From contig CM038916.1 in assembly GCA_021904315.1 (NCBI GenBank), positions 5,917,065 to 5,981,064 on the forward strand: a DNA stretch of 64,000 nt, given 5' to 3'. This stretch comes from Sphagnum magellanicum (Eukaryota; Streptophyta; Sphagnopsida; Sphagnales; Sphagnaceae). Under the pieces are notes generated by a model that was given only the letters and a program-made list of their open reading frames with translations, had not been told where the DNA came from and ran no database searches. The translations under genes and the position numbers were made by a program. Shown here one piece after another: positions 12,735 to 23,583 of the stretch (positions within the stretch are counted from its first letter, which is position 1; every line of letters begins with the position of its first letter).

Positions 12735-12965
12735 ATTGTAGCCTAGGGTTAGTTTCCACCTTGACAAAACAAATAATTTTTCTTTTTCAATTGTGACTTC
12801 ATTTTTAAAATTAAATTTTTTTTTCCCCCTCATCATGTATTATAATATTGTGATATGAGAAGTGAAATTATTCAGAGTGTAGCCTATGATAATTATGATG
12901 ATTTTCAACATGTCAATTTCATATTTTCATAAAAATTCATTTCACTATTTTGAAAATTATTTAAT
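12735..12965. repeat. Dispersed repeat, copy 2
   Basis: Collinear diverged copy of 8425-8615. See shared blocks AGTGTAGCCTATGATAATTA and CAACATGTCAATTTCATATT. Internal expansion of a T-run distinguishes it from copy 1. Confidence 0.75.
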
Positions 12966-15900
12966 GATGAAACTGACCTTAGGGTAAGATAGTTAATTTC
13001 AACTATATATCATATTCTAGTACGATGATATATATTTGTTTTGCAAGTCAATTTTTCATGTATATGCATATTTTGTAAAATAGATCAAACAAGGCTCTTA
13101 CTCATGTAGCACAATAATCGCAATGATACAATGTGATTTGCCACAAATTCAATGCGAGGCAAAACAAATAAGGATATTCATTTCCATGGTGTATAGTGTA
13201 TATGACATGTGACAACAAAAGAGTCGAGGATTCATTTGTGGTCAATTCCTTTTCATTTCCTTGTGCTTGTAAAGAACTTTGTTTCTTCTCTTTCCTTTTT
13301 TGGTTTTATGTTTTTGATTTGTTTGTTTGATTTATGGGGTGATGGTGTGACCATGGCAAAGAATGGCCTCGGATTCTCTTCTTGTGAATTCTAATGGCTA
13401 CAAGTATGTTGTTGAGATGCTTCACCCAAAAGTGAAAAGGGCTTGGGTATGGGGTAGAAAGCTGGGTTAAATTTGACACCTATTTGGCACCTATTGTTGC
13501 TTCTATTTATTTGATGTGGGCCAATGCATTGCGAAGTTCAAACCTTTTTTTCTTCGCAAGGAGTCACTTTAATCGACCCATCGATATTTTAGCAATTCGA
13601 TGATTAGCTAAGTTGATAGTGGCAAATTAATTGCAAGTAATTAAATGTTTGTTAGTGGCCGTAATTTATTGTGCAATTGGTAAAAGTAACAAAGTCAAAG
13701 ATTTCATGGGAGTCCAATTTTGGACAATAGAAATGTATAGCTCCACTTTTATAACAATTTTGCAATCCATCTATAGGTTTATGAAATGTGTGTGTATGTG
13801 GGGTTGTTTTGAAGTTCATGGGAGGAAAATATGATAAATTATGTATGTGTGGTAGCAAGGTTTCAAAGTGCTTGAAACATCTATGAAGTCACAATGTGAT
13901 ATTAAAATCGAGTAGATTGATGAGAGATGTTGGAGATAATAAGTATCTAGATAAACCAAATACATACATGGTACTTAAGTTGATATTGGGTCAAGAATGC
14001 AAAGACCTATACTTTCATAGGTAATAGACATGCAAAAAAGTATAATTAATATGTAGTTCCAAAATATAATTATAAAAATGTTTCCCCCTTGGCCGATATA
14101 TAGGTCAATAAAAAGTTTAACTTTTGGCAAACATTATGGGATATAGTGTGATGCTATTGGGAACATGTTGAAAAAAACATTGGGAGCCTAGTGGGAACAC
14201 CTTAAGAACACCAAAACCTAAACCTCCTTAATCCTTTTGCTTTGCCTTTGCCCTCCCCCCCCCAAAGAAATAAAAATTAAGCTTTATAACTAGTTGTTGC
14301 CTTATCTCATTGGCTACAAGGAATTTATGTTTCTAATTATGTTCATCACCCATGCTTATATCCTTCCATGAATGTGGGTACCTATATGTTGATTGTATTA
14401 ACTAATTGGGGTGGGGGGAGGGGGTTGGGACCCAAAAAATAATTTCCTTGCAAGGAGCCACTTTGATTAGAGTGTTGTAAAAATAAGAAATATAAAATTG
14501 CATTTTTTTTGGGGTTCGTATAATAGGAAAATTCTTGCCAAAAAAAAAACAATTGTTAAACCTTGAACTAGGTGTAATCACCCAAGGCAAGATGGTAGAA
14601 AAGTGATTATGTTGTTGTTTATGTTTTAATGTAATTTTAATTAACTTGCAATTGGTGTTATCACAAATAACATATTTCACTCTTCACTAGCTATCAAATT
14701 AAAAAACAAGTTCTTCATCTTGATTAACATGTTTCCTTATAGCTTGGAGGGTTTTCCTCCATGCGATGCAACCATAATCTATGAAATTATCTCAAAAAGC
14801 CTAATGAATTTTTTCTTTATTCCATTTGAAGGAGTTGAAAACTAAATCATTATATTTCACCTAACACATTCAAATAATAGTACCTCTAAAAAGATTCCAT
14901 GTTATACAAAACTTTATGAACTTTTTTGGTAAGGTTTGTTCAAGTAAAGGTTGTTAGCATGTAATAGTTTCCAAGTCTTAAGTTTCATCATTCTTGTTTC
15001 CATTTTGTTGATGATGTTTATTGCCCATCCTCATGATTGTAATTGTGACTTAAAACAAGTCCAACATCTATGTAATATCGAATTCAATTTTGATGTGGGA
15101 CAAAAGGGACATAAGGTGTTAATTGATGGGTCAATGTTCATTCTCCACGTGTTCATGACAATACCTTGACGCCATATTGACTAGAGGAAGGTAGTTTCTT
15201 TACGTGATTTATTAAAATAAAATCCATTTATCATGCTTAGAAGGTTGGATACATGAAAGGGGATACAATGAGTGATCACATGCAAATTAGACTCATTGAA
15301 TTCAAATGCTTTCAAAGTCCATTTAGATAACAAAGATTGAAGGGTCCTTAGGGTTTTGTAATGTTGAGCCTTCGGTTGTTGTACTTGTTGCAACAATCAA
15401 CCCAACTTATTCAAATGTGAATAGTTTTATGCCTTCCATTGCATTAATATTTTTTACAAATACCCTTAATTTTGTGGAATGTCTTTAAAAATCCATTCCA
15501 TATAGAAATGAAAAACTAAAGTGTAAAAAATAACACATGATTAATGATGACCAAACAACTAGTTAAAGAGAGCTTGGTCCAAAACATTAATGTAATTTGC
15601 TTTTAAAAAATTTATGAAAAAATCATTTACATTTTTAACCATAAGATTGAGTTTGAAAGGTGTTTGTCTTGTTAATGTTTCCTTCAACAACCCATTGACA
15701 TTGGAACTCTTTAATCCAAGTCAATTGTGGAACCACTTATGCAATGTTTTTTGACCATGTGATAGTCAATCTTGAGACGTCTTGAAACCAATTAAAGACA
15801 TGGGTTAAGTTCTTAACCATCTACTCATTACATTCAATAATAAATAATGTGTAATTTCATATTGAGAAATGATTTGTTCAATTTGATCATTTGCAAAGCA

Positions 15901-17200
15901 GTGGTTCCCTTGGGCTCACCTTTGTACATTATGCAAGTTCAATTTTGGGTAAATTCAATGGGATAATGCATGTAGTTATTAGGAACATCTAGGGGAACAC
16001 GTTCAAAACTTTTTGGGAATGTAATTGGTGGGTTGGAACCAATGGAAACATGTTGGGAACATATTGAAAAACAAATTGAAAATTTGAAAAGCATGATGGG
16101 AAGGTCATTGGGACCTTGTGGGAGAATATATTAGGAACATGGTGGAAACACAAAAATCCAACAAAAAAAACACTTCACCCCCCACCTCTTCATCCCAAGG
16201 GAGCAAGATGGACATTTTTTTGGTGCATAATAAATTATTTCATTAACTACATGAAAATTCAATTCAATTTTTTTTTTGGCATGGGTTAATACTCCTCCCA
16301 AAGACCATGGGTACTTATTTGGTGTGTGTGTTGTTTTACATGCTAGTGCAAGGTTGATTTCAAAAGTTGGAACCCAATATCAATGAATCACATTTAGTAC
16401 TATTTCGAGTTAGGTTGAATATATAAAACCAATTGCATACTAAAATCTTGGATAATTGAGAAACCACATATTGTTACCCACATTTGCATTTTGTTAAGTC
16501 TTTAAATTTAAGCATTTTTTTCTTTTCTCTTTTGAACAAGATTAACTAAGGTTTCAATTACCCAATGAAACAATCATTGTGATTCAAATACGATTAATTT
16601 TTTGTGATGGAAGGTTTCAACAAATACATAATTAAATCAATGTTACCAACCAATCCACGCCATACCATGAAATTCACAAGTTTGGCAATCATCCAATCAT
16701 ACACAACCATATGGTGCAAAAAGGTTAGAATTTAAACCTTTTTGCATGGTTTTCTTGTCTTTTCCCTTGTGGGTCATTGACCAAACAAGCAAAATGTTTT
16801 CTTCATGTTTAGCCCCAAAAAATGAAATTAAAAAAATAAAAATAAAAATCTAGACATCAAAAGTTGCAAAAGTCTTCGATTAAATGCAATATTAATTACC
16901 ATTATTTATTTATTTATTTATCTATTTTCCTTAATTCCTCCCCTTGCAAGGACCATAGCTAAAACAAGGAAACTCTCAACTTCTTAAAAGAAAAAGAAAA
17001 GAAAAGAAAAAGAAAAGATTCCTTGCCTTTTGTAGATTTGTCCACATAGCTATATATCCCCCACCTCACCCCAAAAAGAAAAAGGGTAAGCAAAGAAAAG
17101 GAAATACCAGACATTGACTATTTTTTTAAAACTCCAAAAATATTTTCTTAATTTAAAAAAAGGTTTTTTTCAAAAATAATAAGCGCATACAAAAAAAAAT
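12966..17200. other. Gene desert
   Basis: AT-rich, with short A/AAAAG-type simple repeats near 16,995-17,020. Phrases around GGGAACATGTTGGGAAC recur at about 14,158-14,200 and 16,000-16,150, with an opposite-strand relative near 9640-9710, suggesting a low-copy degenerate repeat. No coding region or RNA gene recognised. Confidence 0.5.
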
Positions 17201-18850
17201 ATATACGTACAAATACACTTATACATACATACACCTTACAGACGTACTTCTAACATCTTGGGCTAATTAGAACCGGACCGGACCCGTTGCCACGTCAGCC
17301 CTAATGTAGCTAAATGAACTTTCTCAGTGTTGACGGTAACTTGGTAATTTGTGCTAGTTAAGTAAATTTAGTTAAGGGTAATTAAGGCGACTGACCGAGC
17401 AGACGGCCGTGCGTAGCTAAATTCAAATTTGGCTCCCTATTTAATTTACCGCCCTTGAAGTTAAACTTAATAATTATCCCGGTGATTATTACCTACCGAC
17501 CAACCCACCACTTACCCACCTACCCACGCTGCCGTTACTTTAAGTTCTACCTACCCTAGTAGCTAGAGTAGTAGGTAGGAACTCGGAACCCGGAAAATAC
17601 CGGAGGTAAAATTCTGGTAGTAAACTGTAACCATTTCCACGTGTCATTACCAAAAGGGGGGTTTTTTAGCTGTTAATTTTTTTGGTTTACTATTTTACCT
17701 AGTAAGATGAAAATTGAAGTGTGGTGCAATCGGGAGCGTTCAAGTTTTAAGGGCTAGGATGTGGATTCACAAGTGTTTTTCTTTGAAGATTTTTAATATG
17801 GCTTGAATGGCGATTAATAAATAGGATGATTTTAGCCAAATGTCGCTATAAACCAGATATGAAGTACAAAAAGTTTTAGCCAGTATATAAATCTGTCGAT
17901 TCCTACTACTTAGAAAATAAATTCTGGCTATTGTAATCCTCTAAAATAAGTTCATTTTCGGTTTTTTTTAAATAATAATTTCGCTATTTGGCGAAATTTC
18001 GCCAGTTTGAAAAAATGCTATTATGGTAACGGGTTTTGACAGTGGGGTAAAAATAGTTTCCAAAATCAGAATCTTCTTTTCTTCGTTTGAGTGAAAAGAA
18101 AAAACACTCCTGCGCGGTAATTAAGTTTTCACTGTGCGGTGAAGCATTCCCGATAAGCGTGGTAATAGCGCGGTAAAACGAAATTGGGGTCGTCGTCTCG
18201 CACGCTCCGACCTCCGACGCGCGGGGAGCGCTCTCCCGCTGCTCCGCACTCTTGTCGCTTCGCGGTCGATGCCGCGTTCTTTAATGCTCTCTCGCGCTGC
18301 TGTTTAGAGAACGCAGTCTGCGAAGTTCCGTCTTGTTGAATATTTGAGTTTTCAGCTTTCGAAAAACCCAAAAAATATAAAATTTCTTCGACAACTTCTC
18401 ACAGGTTTTCTTGTCAGAGAGTGAGGGCAGGAGTGATGAACGCAGAGACAACGCGAGAGAGAGAGAGAGAGAGAGACAGAGAGAGATTCCAAGTAACCTA
18501 GAGTTGCTGGGTGTGGAATTATTTTTGGTTTCTGGAACATCAATGCGAACAGAGACTGCGAGGTACAGAACTTTTTGAGAACGAGTATGTGGGAGTCTTG
18601 CGTAAATCCTGTAGCTTTTGTGCAAGGTGAAGAAGGGTGGGTAGGTGGAGGACGAGAAGGGAGATCTTTGTCGAGGTGAGCAGTGGGTGGTTCTGGTTCT
18701 TCTCTAGAGCTTCTGCTTCTAGTCGGGGGGTCTTCTTTTTTGGGTTTCTTTGTTGACTAGCAGTTGCGCATTTTTCTAGGGAGAGAAGAACGGGGGATTT
18801 GGAGCGAACAGAAGTTTGTCTTCAGAGCTCTCTGCTCTCTGTGGAGAACG
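17201..18850 (+). promoter_or_regulatory. Promoter and CpG-rich 5' leader of the 18.85-kb gene
   Basis: Base composition changes sharply here. 17,260-17,660 holds GCCACGTCAG, CCACGTGTCA (G-box-type ACGTG core) and TACCTACC/GTAGGTAGG runs. 18,110-18,330 is rich in CpG (GCGCGG, GACGCGCGGGG, CTCGCGC), unlike the CpG-poor deserts around it. A GA dinucleotide run at about 18,450-18,487 lies in the probable 5' UTR. No start codon in frame with the downstream gene precedes 18,851 after the last in-frame stop. Exact transcription start is not determinable by eye. Confidence 0.55.
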
Positions 18851-20305
18851 ATGATGGCGCTTCGAGTTGTTTCTGAGTTGTTTGGTCTAGCATGGAGACA
18901 TCCTTTGGTTTCCTTTGGCATTTTGCTTCTCTTTACACCTCCGTTTTTCCCTATCATCCGGTTCTTCTCGCCTCTTCTCATCTCTACTGCTGTCTTCGTC
19001 GTCGCTATGGTGAGTTTGGGTCCTAGTTCTAGCAAACATGGCGGCGGGGGTGTTTCTGAGTCCGAGGATAACTGGGATTTTCGCAAGTCTTCAGATGGTG
19101 GTGCCAGAGAGTGGGAAGAGAAAGATATCCTCCAGGAGCAAGAAAATGGCGATCGACCTTCGAAGAAACGCAAATCCTCTGGCAGAGAGAGTTGGGTTGA
19201 TTGGGTGAAGAACGTGGAGGCCATAGGCCTTGCTTGGGTTGACCAGAAGCTGAAGAACGAGTCGGAGAACTGGCCTGGTCAGAAACTCGATGATCACAAC
19301 GTCTCCATTCTACAGGAAGCTTTCGGACAAGAAAACCTAACTAGATCCTCACAAGAGGATGCTCAAGTCCCAGAGAGTCATGCGACGAGAGGTGCTAATG
19401 AAAGAGAATCCAATCCTAGCGTTGCCAAGGAGCTTCCGGTATACGACGAAAGTCCTCGACACAGTAGCCGTGATCGAGCTGGTGTTGTCGACTCTGGTGG
19501 TTTGCCAAACTCTGATGAAATGCTTGGTGAAGATGTCAGAGGTGGTGCTGTAGAAGAAGATTTGGCAGAGGGGGAAGAAGCAAGAACTGCAGTCAATTCT
19601 GCTGCTGTGATGCATGAGCACTCTTCTTCGGTACCGGTAATTCAGATCCCTCCGAAGCCTTCTATTCTGGGAGAATCGGCAGTAGAGAGTCCGTCAACAG
19701 ATGAAGACGAAGATCTCGGCAGACCTCGCCAAAGAGTCGTGGGTTCCTTGTCACGGAGTTCTGATTTGGACAGTCCTGCAACGCTTACATCTGCCTCTGT
19801 GAAGCTCTCAGGAGTGGAGTCTCTCGCTGAGGCAATCGAGAGTCAGGAGAACTACGCAGTGCAAGATCAGAATACTACCTCACAAGCAGCAATAGCTGCT
19901 GGTGTCTCGCCTGCCATTCTCAAAGCGTTGCAGCCATCGACATCGGAGAAGGTGAATGACATCATTGAGAAGTTGAAAGTGTTTTGTGAAGACGGACTTG
20001 ATGCTCCTCCTTCTGCACCTCCCAAGCAGTCATCGCCCTTGTTCAAGCCTTTATCTAAAGAGGGTGGGAACAACAGTAGCAGAAACGGAAAGAAACCCAA
20101 GAAGAAACAGCTGCTGGATTCATCTGATGATGATACTTCCTCGGGTGATGAGGTGATGAGCGATTCTGACTCCGATTCCGGTTTCCAAATCTTCCCGGCG
20201 CACCCAACTGCAGACATGAAGGTACGTCCACCGATGAAGCTTGACAAGCAGCAGCAGCAGCAGAAGACAAACACCTCAGTTGTTCCAAACTCGTCTTCTC
20301 TCTAG
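18851..20305 (+). CDS. N-terminally membrane-anchored acidic protein, function unknown (484 aa, intronless)
   Basis: I chose ATG 18851 (followed by a second ATG) because the frame upstream offers only a TTG. Residues about 21-34 and 38-56 are strongly hydrophobic (FGILLLFTPPFFPII, FFSPLLISTAVFVVAMVSL) and could form a membrane hairpin or two spans. The rest is hydrophilic. A basic nuclear-signal-like KKRK lies at about 105-108, followed by a conserved-looking block ESWVDWVKNVEAIGLAWVDQ. Then come long Ser/Glu/Asp-rich stretches, a KKPKKKQ cluster with an acidic Ser/Asp tract, and a short poly-Gln near the end. Codon use and length make this a real gene. I do not recognise a catalytic domain. 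The architecture (membrane anchor plus disordered acidic tail) suggests an ER or other endomembrane adaptor, which is inference. The antisense open frames are shadows. Confidence 0.85.
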   Translation: MMALRVVSELFGLAWRHPLVSFGILLLFTPPFFPIIRFFSPLLISTAVFVVAMVSLGPSSSKHGGGGVSESEDNWDFRKSSDGGAREWEEKDILQEQENGDRPSKKRKSSGRESWVDWVKNVEAIGLAWVDQKLKNESENWPGQKLDDHNVSILQEAFGQENLTRSSQEDAQVPESHATRGANERESNPSVAKELPVYDESPRHSSRDRAGVVDSGGLPNSDEMLGEDVRGGAVEEDLAEGEEARTAVNSAAVMHEHSSSVPVIQIPPKPSILGESAVESPSTDEDEDLGRPRQRVVGSLSRSSDLDSPATLTSASVKLSGVESLAEAIESQENYAVQDQNTTSQAAIAAGVSPAILKALQPSTSEKVNDIIEKLKVFCEDGLDAPPSAPPKQSSPLFKPLSKEGGNNSSRNGKKPKKKQLLDSSDDDTSSGDEVMSDSDSDSGFQIFPAHPTADMKVRPPMKLDKQQQQQKTNTSVVPNSSSL

Positions 20306-21524
20306 AATTTTTTTCCCCTTGTTCTCCATATCTGCAAGGAGCATCATCAGCCAATGACGTAAATTTTTGTATAGTCGAACTGTAGCAGTAATCCTTTTTT
20401 GTTTTTCCTTTGATGAAGATGCTCAACAAACAGCATCTTCTGCTCTAACCTTTTCTTTTTTTGCGGCAGTAGAATCGGAATCAACACTGACAATCCACAC
20501 TGTTATATAGTACCCATTTTCCGAACTATTCTCGAATCAAATCGAGAGAAGAAGTTTGTACCTCATCATGAAGGAGCGAGAGAGTCAGAGACAAGAGACA
20601 GAAAGATAGAGAGCTTGACTTTCTACTCCAAAACTCTTCCTCCAATTTTTTCACATTTCCAAACTACTAATTGTCTCCATTTTGGAAAACAAATTTCTTC
20701 TTCCCAGTTCCTGTTTTTTCTTGATGTTAAGTCTTGTTTGTACAATTGACGCATTTAGATCATACACATCATGAAGAAGGTGTTTTTGAGTTTTTTGTGT
20801 TTTTTTCTCCCTTTGATGTTGTTTGAGAATTGCTGCAATGCTCCATGTTATAATTGATATTGGTCCTTTCTCCGTTAAATGAGCTACTTGTGAAACTGTA
20901 AATTAATACGCTTGACAATCAAAATACACAAGATATTGATGCTGGAAGATCACAAAACTGAAGCTATTTCCAGCAATGCCTTACAGTTCTTTGCACAAAG
21001 ATTTCAGATGCCAATATTGAAGCAGCAATTGCTGTTGTGCTAACCTGTGGAACGTACTCAAGTGTGATGATGGTTTGACACACTTCCAAGGCGAGAAAGG
21101 AGGACAGTAGTACTTTGAAGAAAACTTTTGACAAAGAAGTCAGGACTAGTAAAACCCTAAAGCATGCGGAATAACATTTGTCAATTTCATGATAATCAGC
21201 TGCAGGGATCTGCCGCCACTGTTAAATCTGAGTAAAGTTCAGACCTCATCAAATAGAAGGAAATCTCTTGCAGATCTTTAGGGAAGCTTGAATCCGGAAC
21301 GAACGCTGCCTGTCTCCGCTCCGAGCAGAGAGTTCGCAATGCTCGTTTAATAGTTGCAGAACGTAATGCATGCTGAAATTCTCATGGTGCAGACTTGAAA
21401 GCAAATGCAATTTGAAACCAATACCTGGTCCCCTCCTGGCCCTTCCATGTGGAACCCTGACCAACCTTCCCAACTCCTATATAGCAACTGTCTGCAAAAA
21501 AAGAAATGAAAACTCATTACTGAC
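20306..21524. other. 3' flank of the 18.85-kb gene
   Basis: Contains the 3' UTR and unique sequence down to the tandem repeats at 21.5 kb. No strong coding signal; several 60-95 codon frames overlap on both strands without domain-like composition. Confidence 0.5.
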
Positions 21525-21930
21525 AATGTCAGATCCGAAAAAAACTTCTGTCGAAACAGAGGCACGTCTATATAGTGATCTGTTGTGCTGGAGAAAGTGC
21601 CAAAGGAAACACAGATTGTAGACAAAAGGTTCAAACAAATGAAGTGCTAATGTCAGATCTGGAAAAGCGTAAATTGAAAGTGAAACACATGCATGGAATT
21701 TTTTTGTGGCACTGGAGAAAAACCGCTGAAGAAAAAACACAGATCGGTATTGAATTGTATTGTAGACAAAGAGCATACAAATGTGTACTGCCTAATGTCA
21801 GATCTGAAAAAATCAACGTTGAAAGATAGACAGACACGTCCATAGTATTTCTTCTCTTGGAAACGGTTGTGTCGGAGAGAAATTGCTGAAGAAAAAACAC
21901 ACATCAGAATTGTAGACAAAGAAAGAGCAC
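21525..21930. repeat. Three diverged tandem copies, about 124-145 bp each
   Basis: Copies open with AATGTCAGATC near 21525, 21649 and 21794. They share a later CTGGAGAAA/GAGAGAAATTGCTGAAG block and the end ATTGTAGACAAA. The copies differ substantially, so the array is old. It lies about 470-870 bp upstream of the INTS6 leader. Confidence 0.8.
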
Positions 21931-22079
21931 ACGCAGGAGAGAGGAGACGCAGAGAAGACAGAAAGACACAGAGAGGAGAGGAGGAAGAAGCACAATCGAG
22001 AGGACAAACAGAAATGGACCTATTCCCACATCTGAGGCCGTGGTGATCACCCATCCGAGTGGCCAAATTCCAGACTACT

Positions 22080-23583
22080 GGGACCAGGGTTTTTTTTTTT
22101 TTTTTTCAATTTCAGGCAATTTTGTGATGTAGGTGGACTTAGCCAAAACAAGTCAGAGAGAAATTGGAATTTTTTTTAAAAAGCCACATCATATATATTA
22201 AAGAAAGTAGGTCGACACGTGGCGAAACTGGTTATTGGCCTCTAGGTGTGAAAAAGTGGTTTCGAGGTCCACGTCACTAAGTTTCGTACACTACTTGGCT
22301 ACTACTGCAAACCATATTATACCCTACAGTTATGTTAAATTGCTACCTTTTTTTCCTTTCTTTTACGTAACTTATTTTTTCTTTTCCATGTAGTGTGTTA
22401 AGTAGGTACTACGTCTTGTCGGAAGTTCGTAGAGAAAGGAATCTTTTGAGTTTTTTCTTTACCTTAAGTGTAAAGGAAACAAATAGGGGTGAGGAGAAGG
22501 AAAAGAGAGTTGAGGCAGTTGAGTAAAAGAAAGAGGGACTGCAGTCCTCCTCGCGCAGTGAGGAAGATCGAGCGAGACAGAAAAAGAGTGTGAGTGTGTG
22601 TCGCTCAGTGACTGTGGTTTTTCCCGTTCGCAATCTTGCATCAAGTGTTGTGGTGGGTGCCAATCGTCCCTACCTTCTTCTCTTCTCTTGTGTGTGTGTG
22701 TGTGTGTGTGTGTTTTGTTTGGTTGGTTTTTTTTTTTTTTTTTTTTTTTTCTTTGGCATTTCGTTTTCTTTCCCCCCTCTTTTTCTGTTTTGGATTTGTC
22801 GTTGGAATGGTTGCGCAATGCTGATGATGACGATGACGATGTCCAAGGTTTTGTTCTTGACTGTGCTGTGATTTTCCGCAGCTCGTGGCTGGCACCAGCG
22901 GCGGGGTTTTTCGAGTTGAAGGCAGATTTCTGTTGTTGTGAAGTTTGGGGACGAGGTTTGTTTCGCAGGGGAAAATTCTCAGGGTGATTGTTGAAGAAGA
23001 AGCAGAAGAAGAAGAAGATGTTATGATGGCGAGCGAAACTGAGCACGCGAGAGAAAGACAGAAATCCAGCCGTGGATTTAGGGTTTACATCCAATGCTAG
23101 CAGGGAAGGGTTTAGGGTTTAGTGTTGTTGCCTCCCATGGGTGAATGAATGAATGAATGCACAGCGAATGCAGGGTTGATCGATTTGGAAGTAGCATAAT
23201 CAGGTCAATTCGCAGAATGATTTTTTTCGTTTGCAAATCCGGAGCATGTACTATTTGTTGGATGTTACCTAGGAGAGAAGTTCCAGCAGCGATAGAGGTC
23301 ACAGATTGTACTAGGAAATTGCAACATCCAGAAGCACGAATCGTAGTAGGAAATTGCAACATCGAATGCATGAGGAGGCCCTTGTAGAAGTTTAGGGTTT
23401 AGGGTTTTTCTGTGAGAGATCAGTAGCAAAAGGGTGCCTCCTCCTGTTTGGAATTTTTGTGAAGTGAGTTGTTGTTGTTGCTTTTGTGGAAGTTATCAAT
23501 CTTCCAGGTGCATTCCTCCAAAGCTTGGAGAATGCAGGCACCACTAGGCTTGGGGTTTTTGTTACAAGAATGAAGCCAAGAAG
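22080..23583 (+). promoter_or_regulatory. Upstream region and long 5' leader of INTS6
   Basis: CGACACGTGGCG near 22,213 is an ACGTG-core box. A (GT)n run at about 22,688-22,713 and a T-run to about 22,750 look like leader microsatellites. Telobox motifs (TTTAGGGTTTA and close variants) occur at about 23,077, 23,107 and 23,390, typical of plant genes for basic cellular machinery. No long frame precedes the start codon at 23,584. Leader introns are possible but I cannot place them. Confidence 0.5.

Noticed and set aside
18281-18625. Antisense frame with SLSLSLSL-type repeats
   Set aside because: Mirror of the (GA)n run in the leader of the 18.85-kb gene.
18764-18850. Upstream extension of the 18.85-kb protein by 29 residues
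   Set aside because: It would begin with TTG; the first ATG in frame is 18851.
22459-23094. 211-codon minus-strand frame opposite the INTS6 leader
   Set aside because: Low-complexity reading (poly-Lys, Thr-His repeats) created by the T-run and (GT)n microsatellite of the leader.
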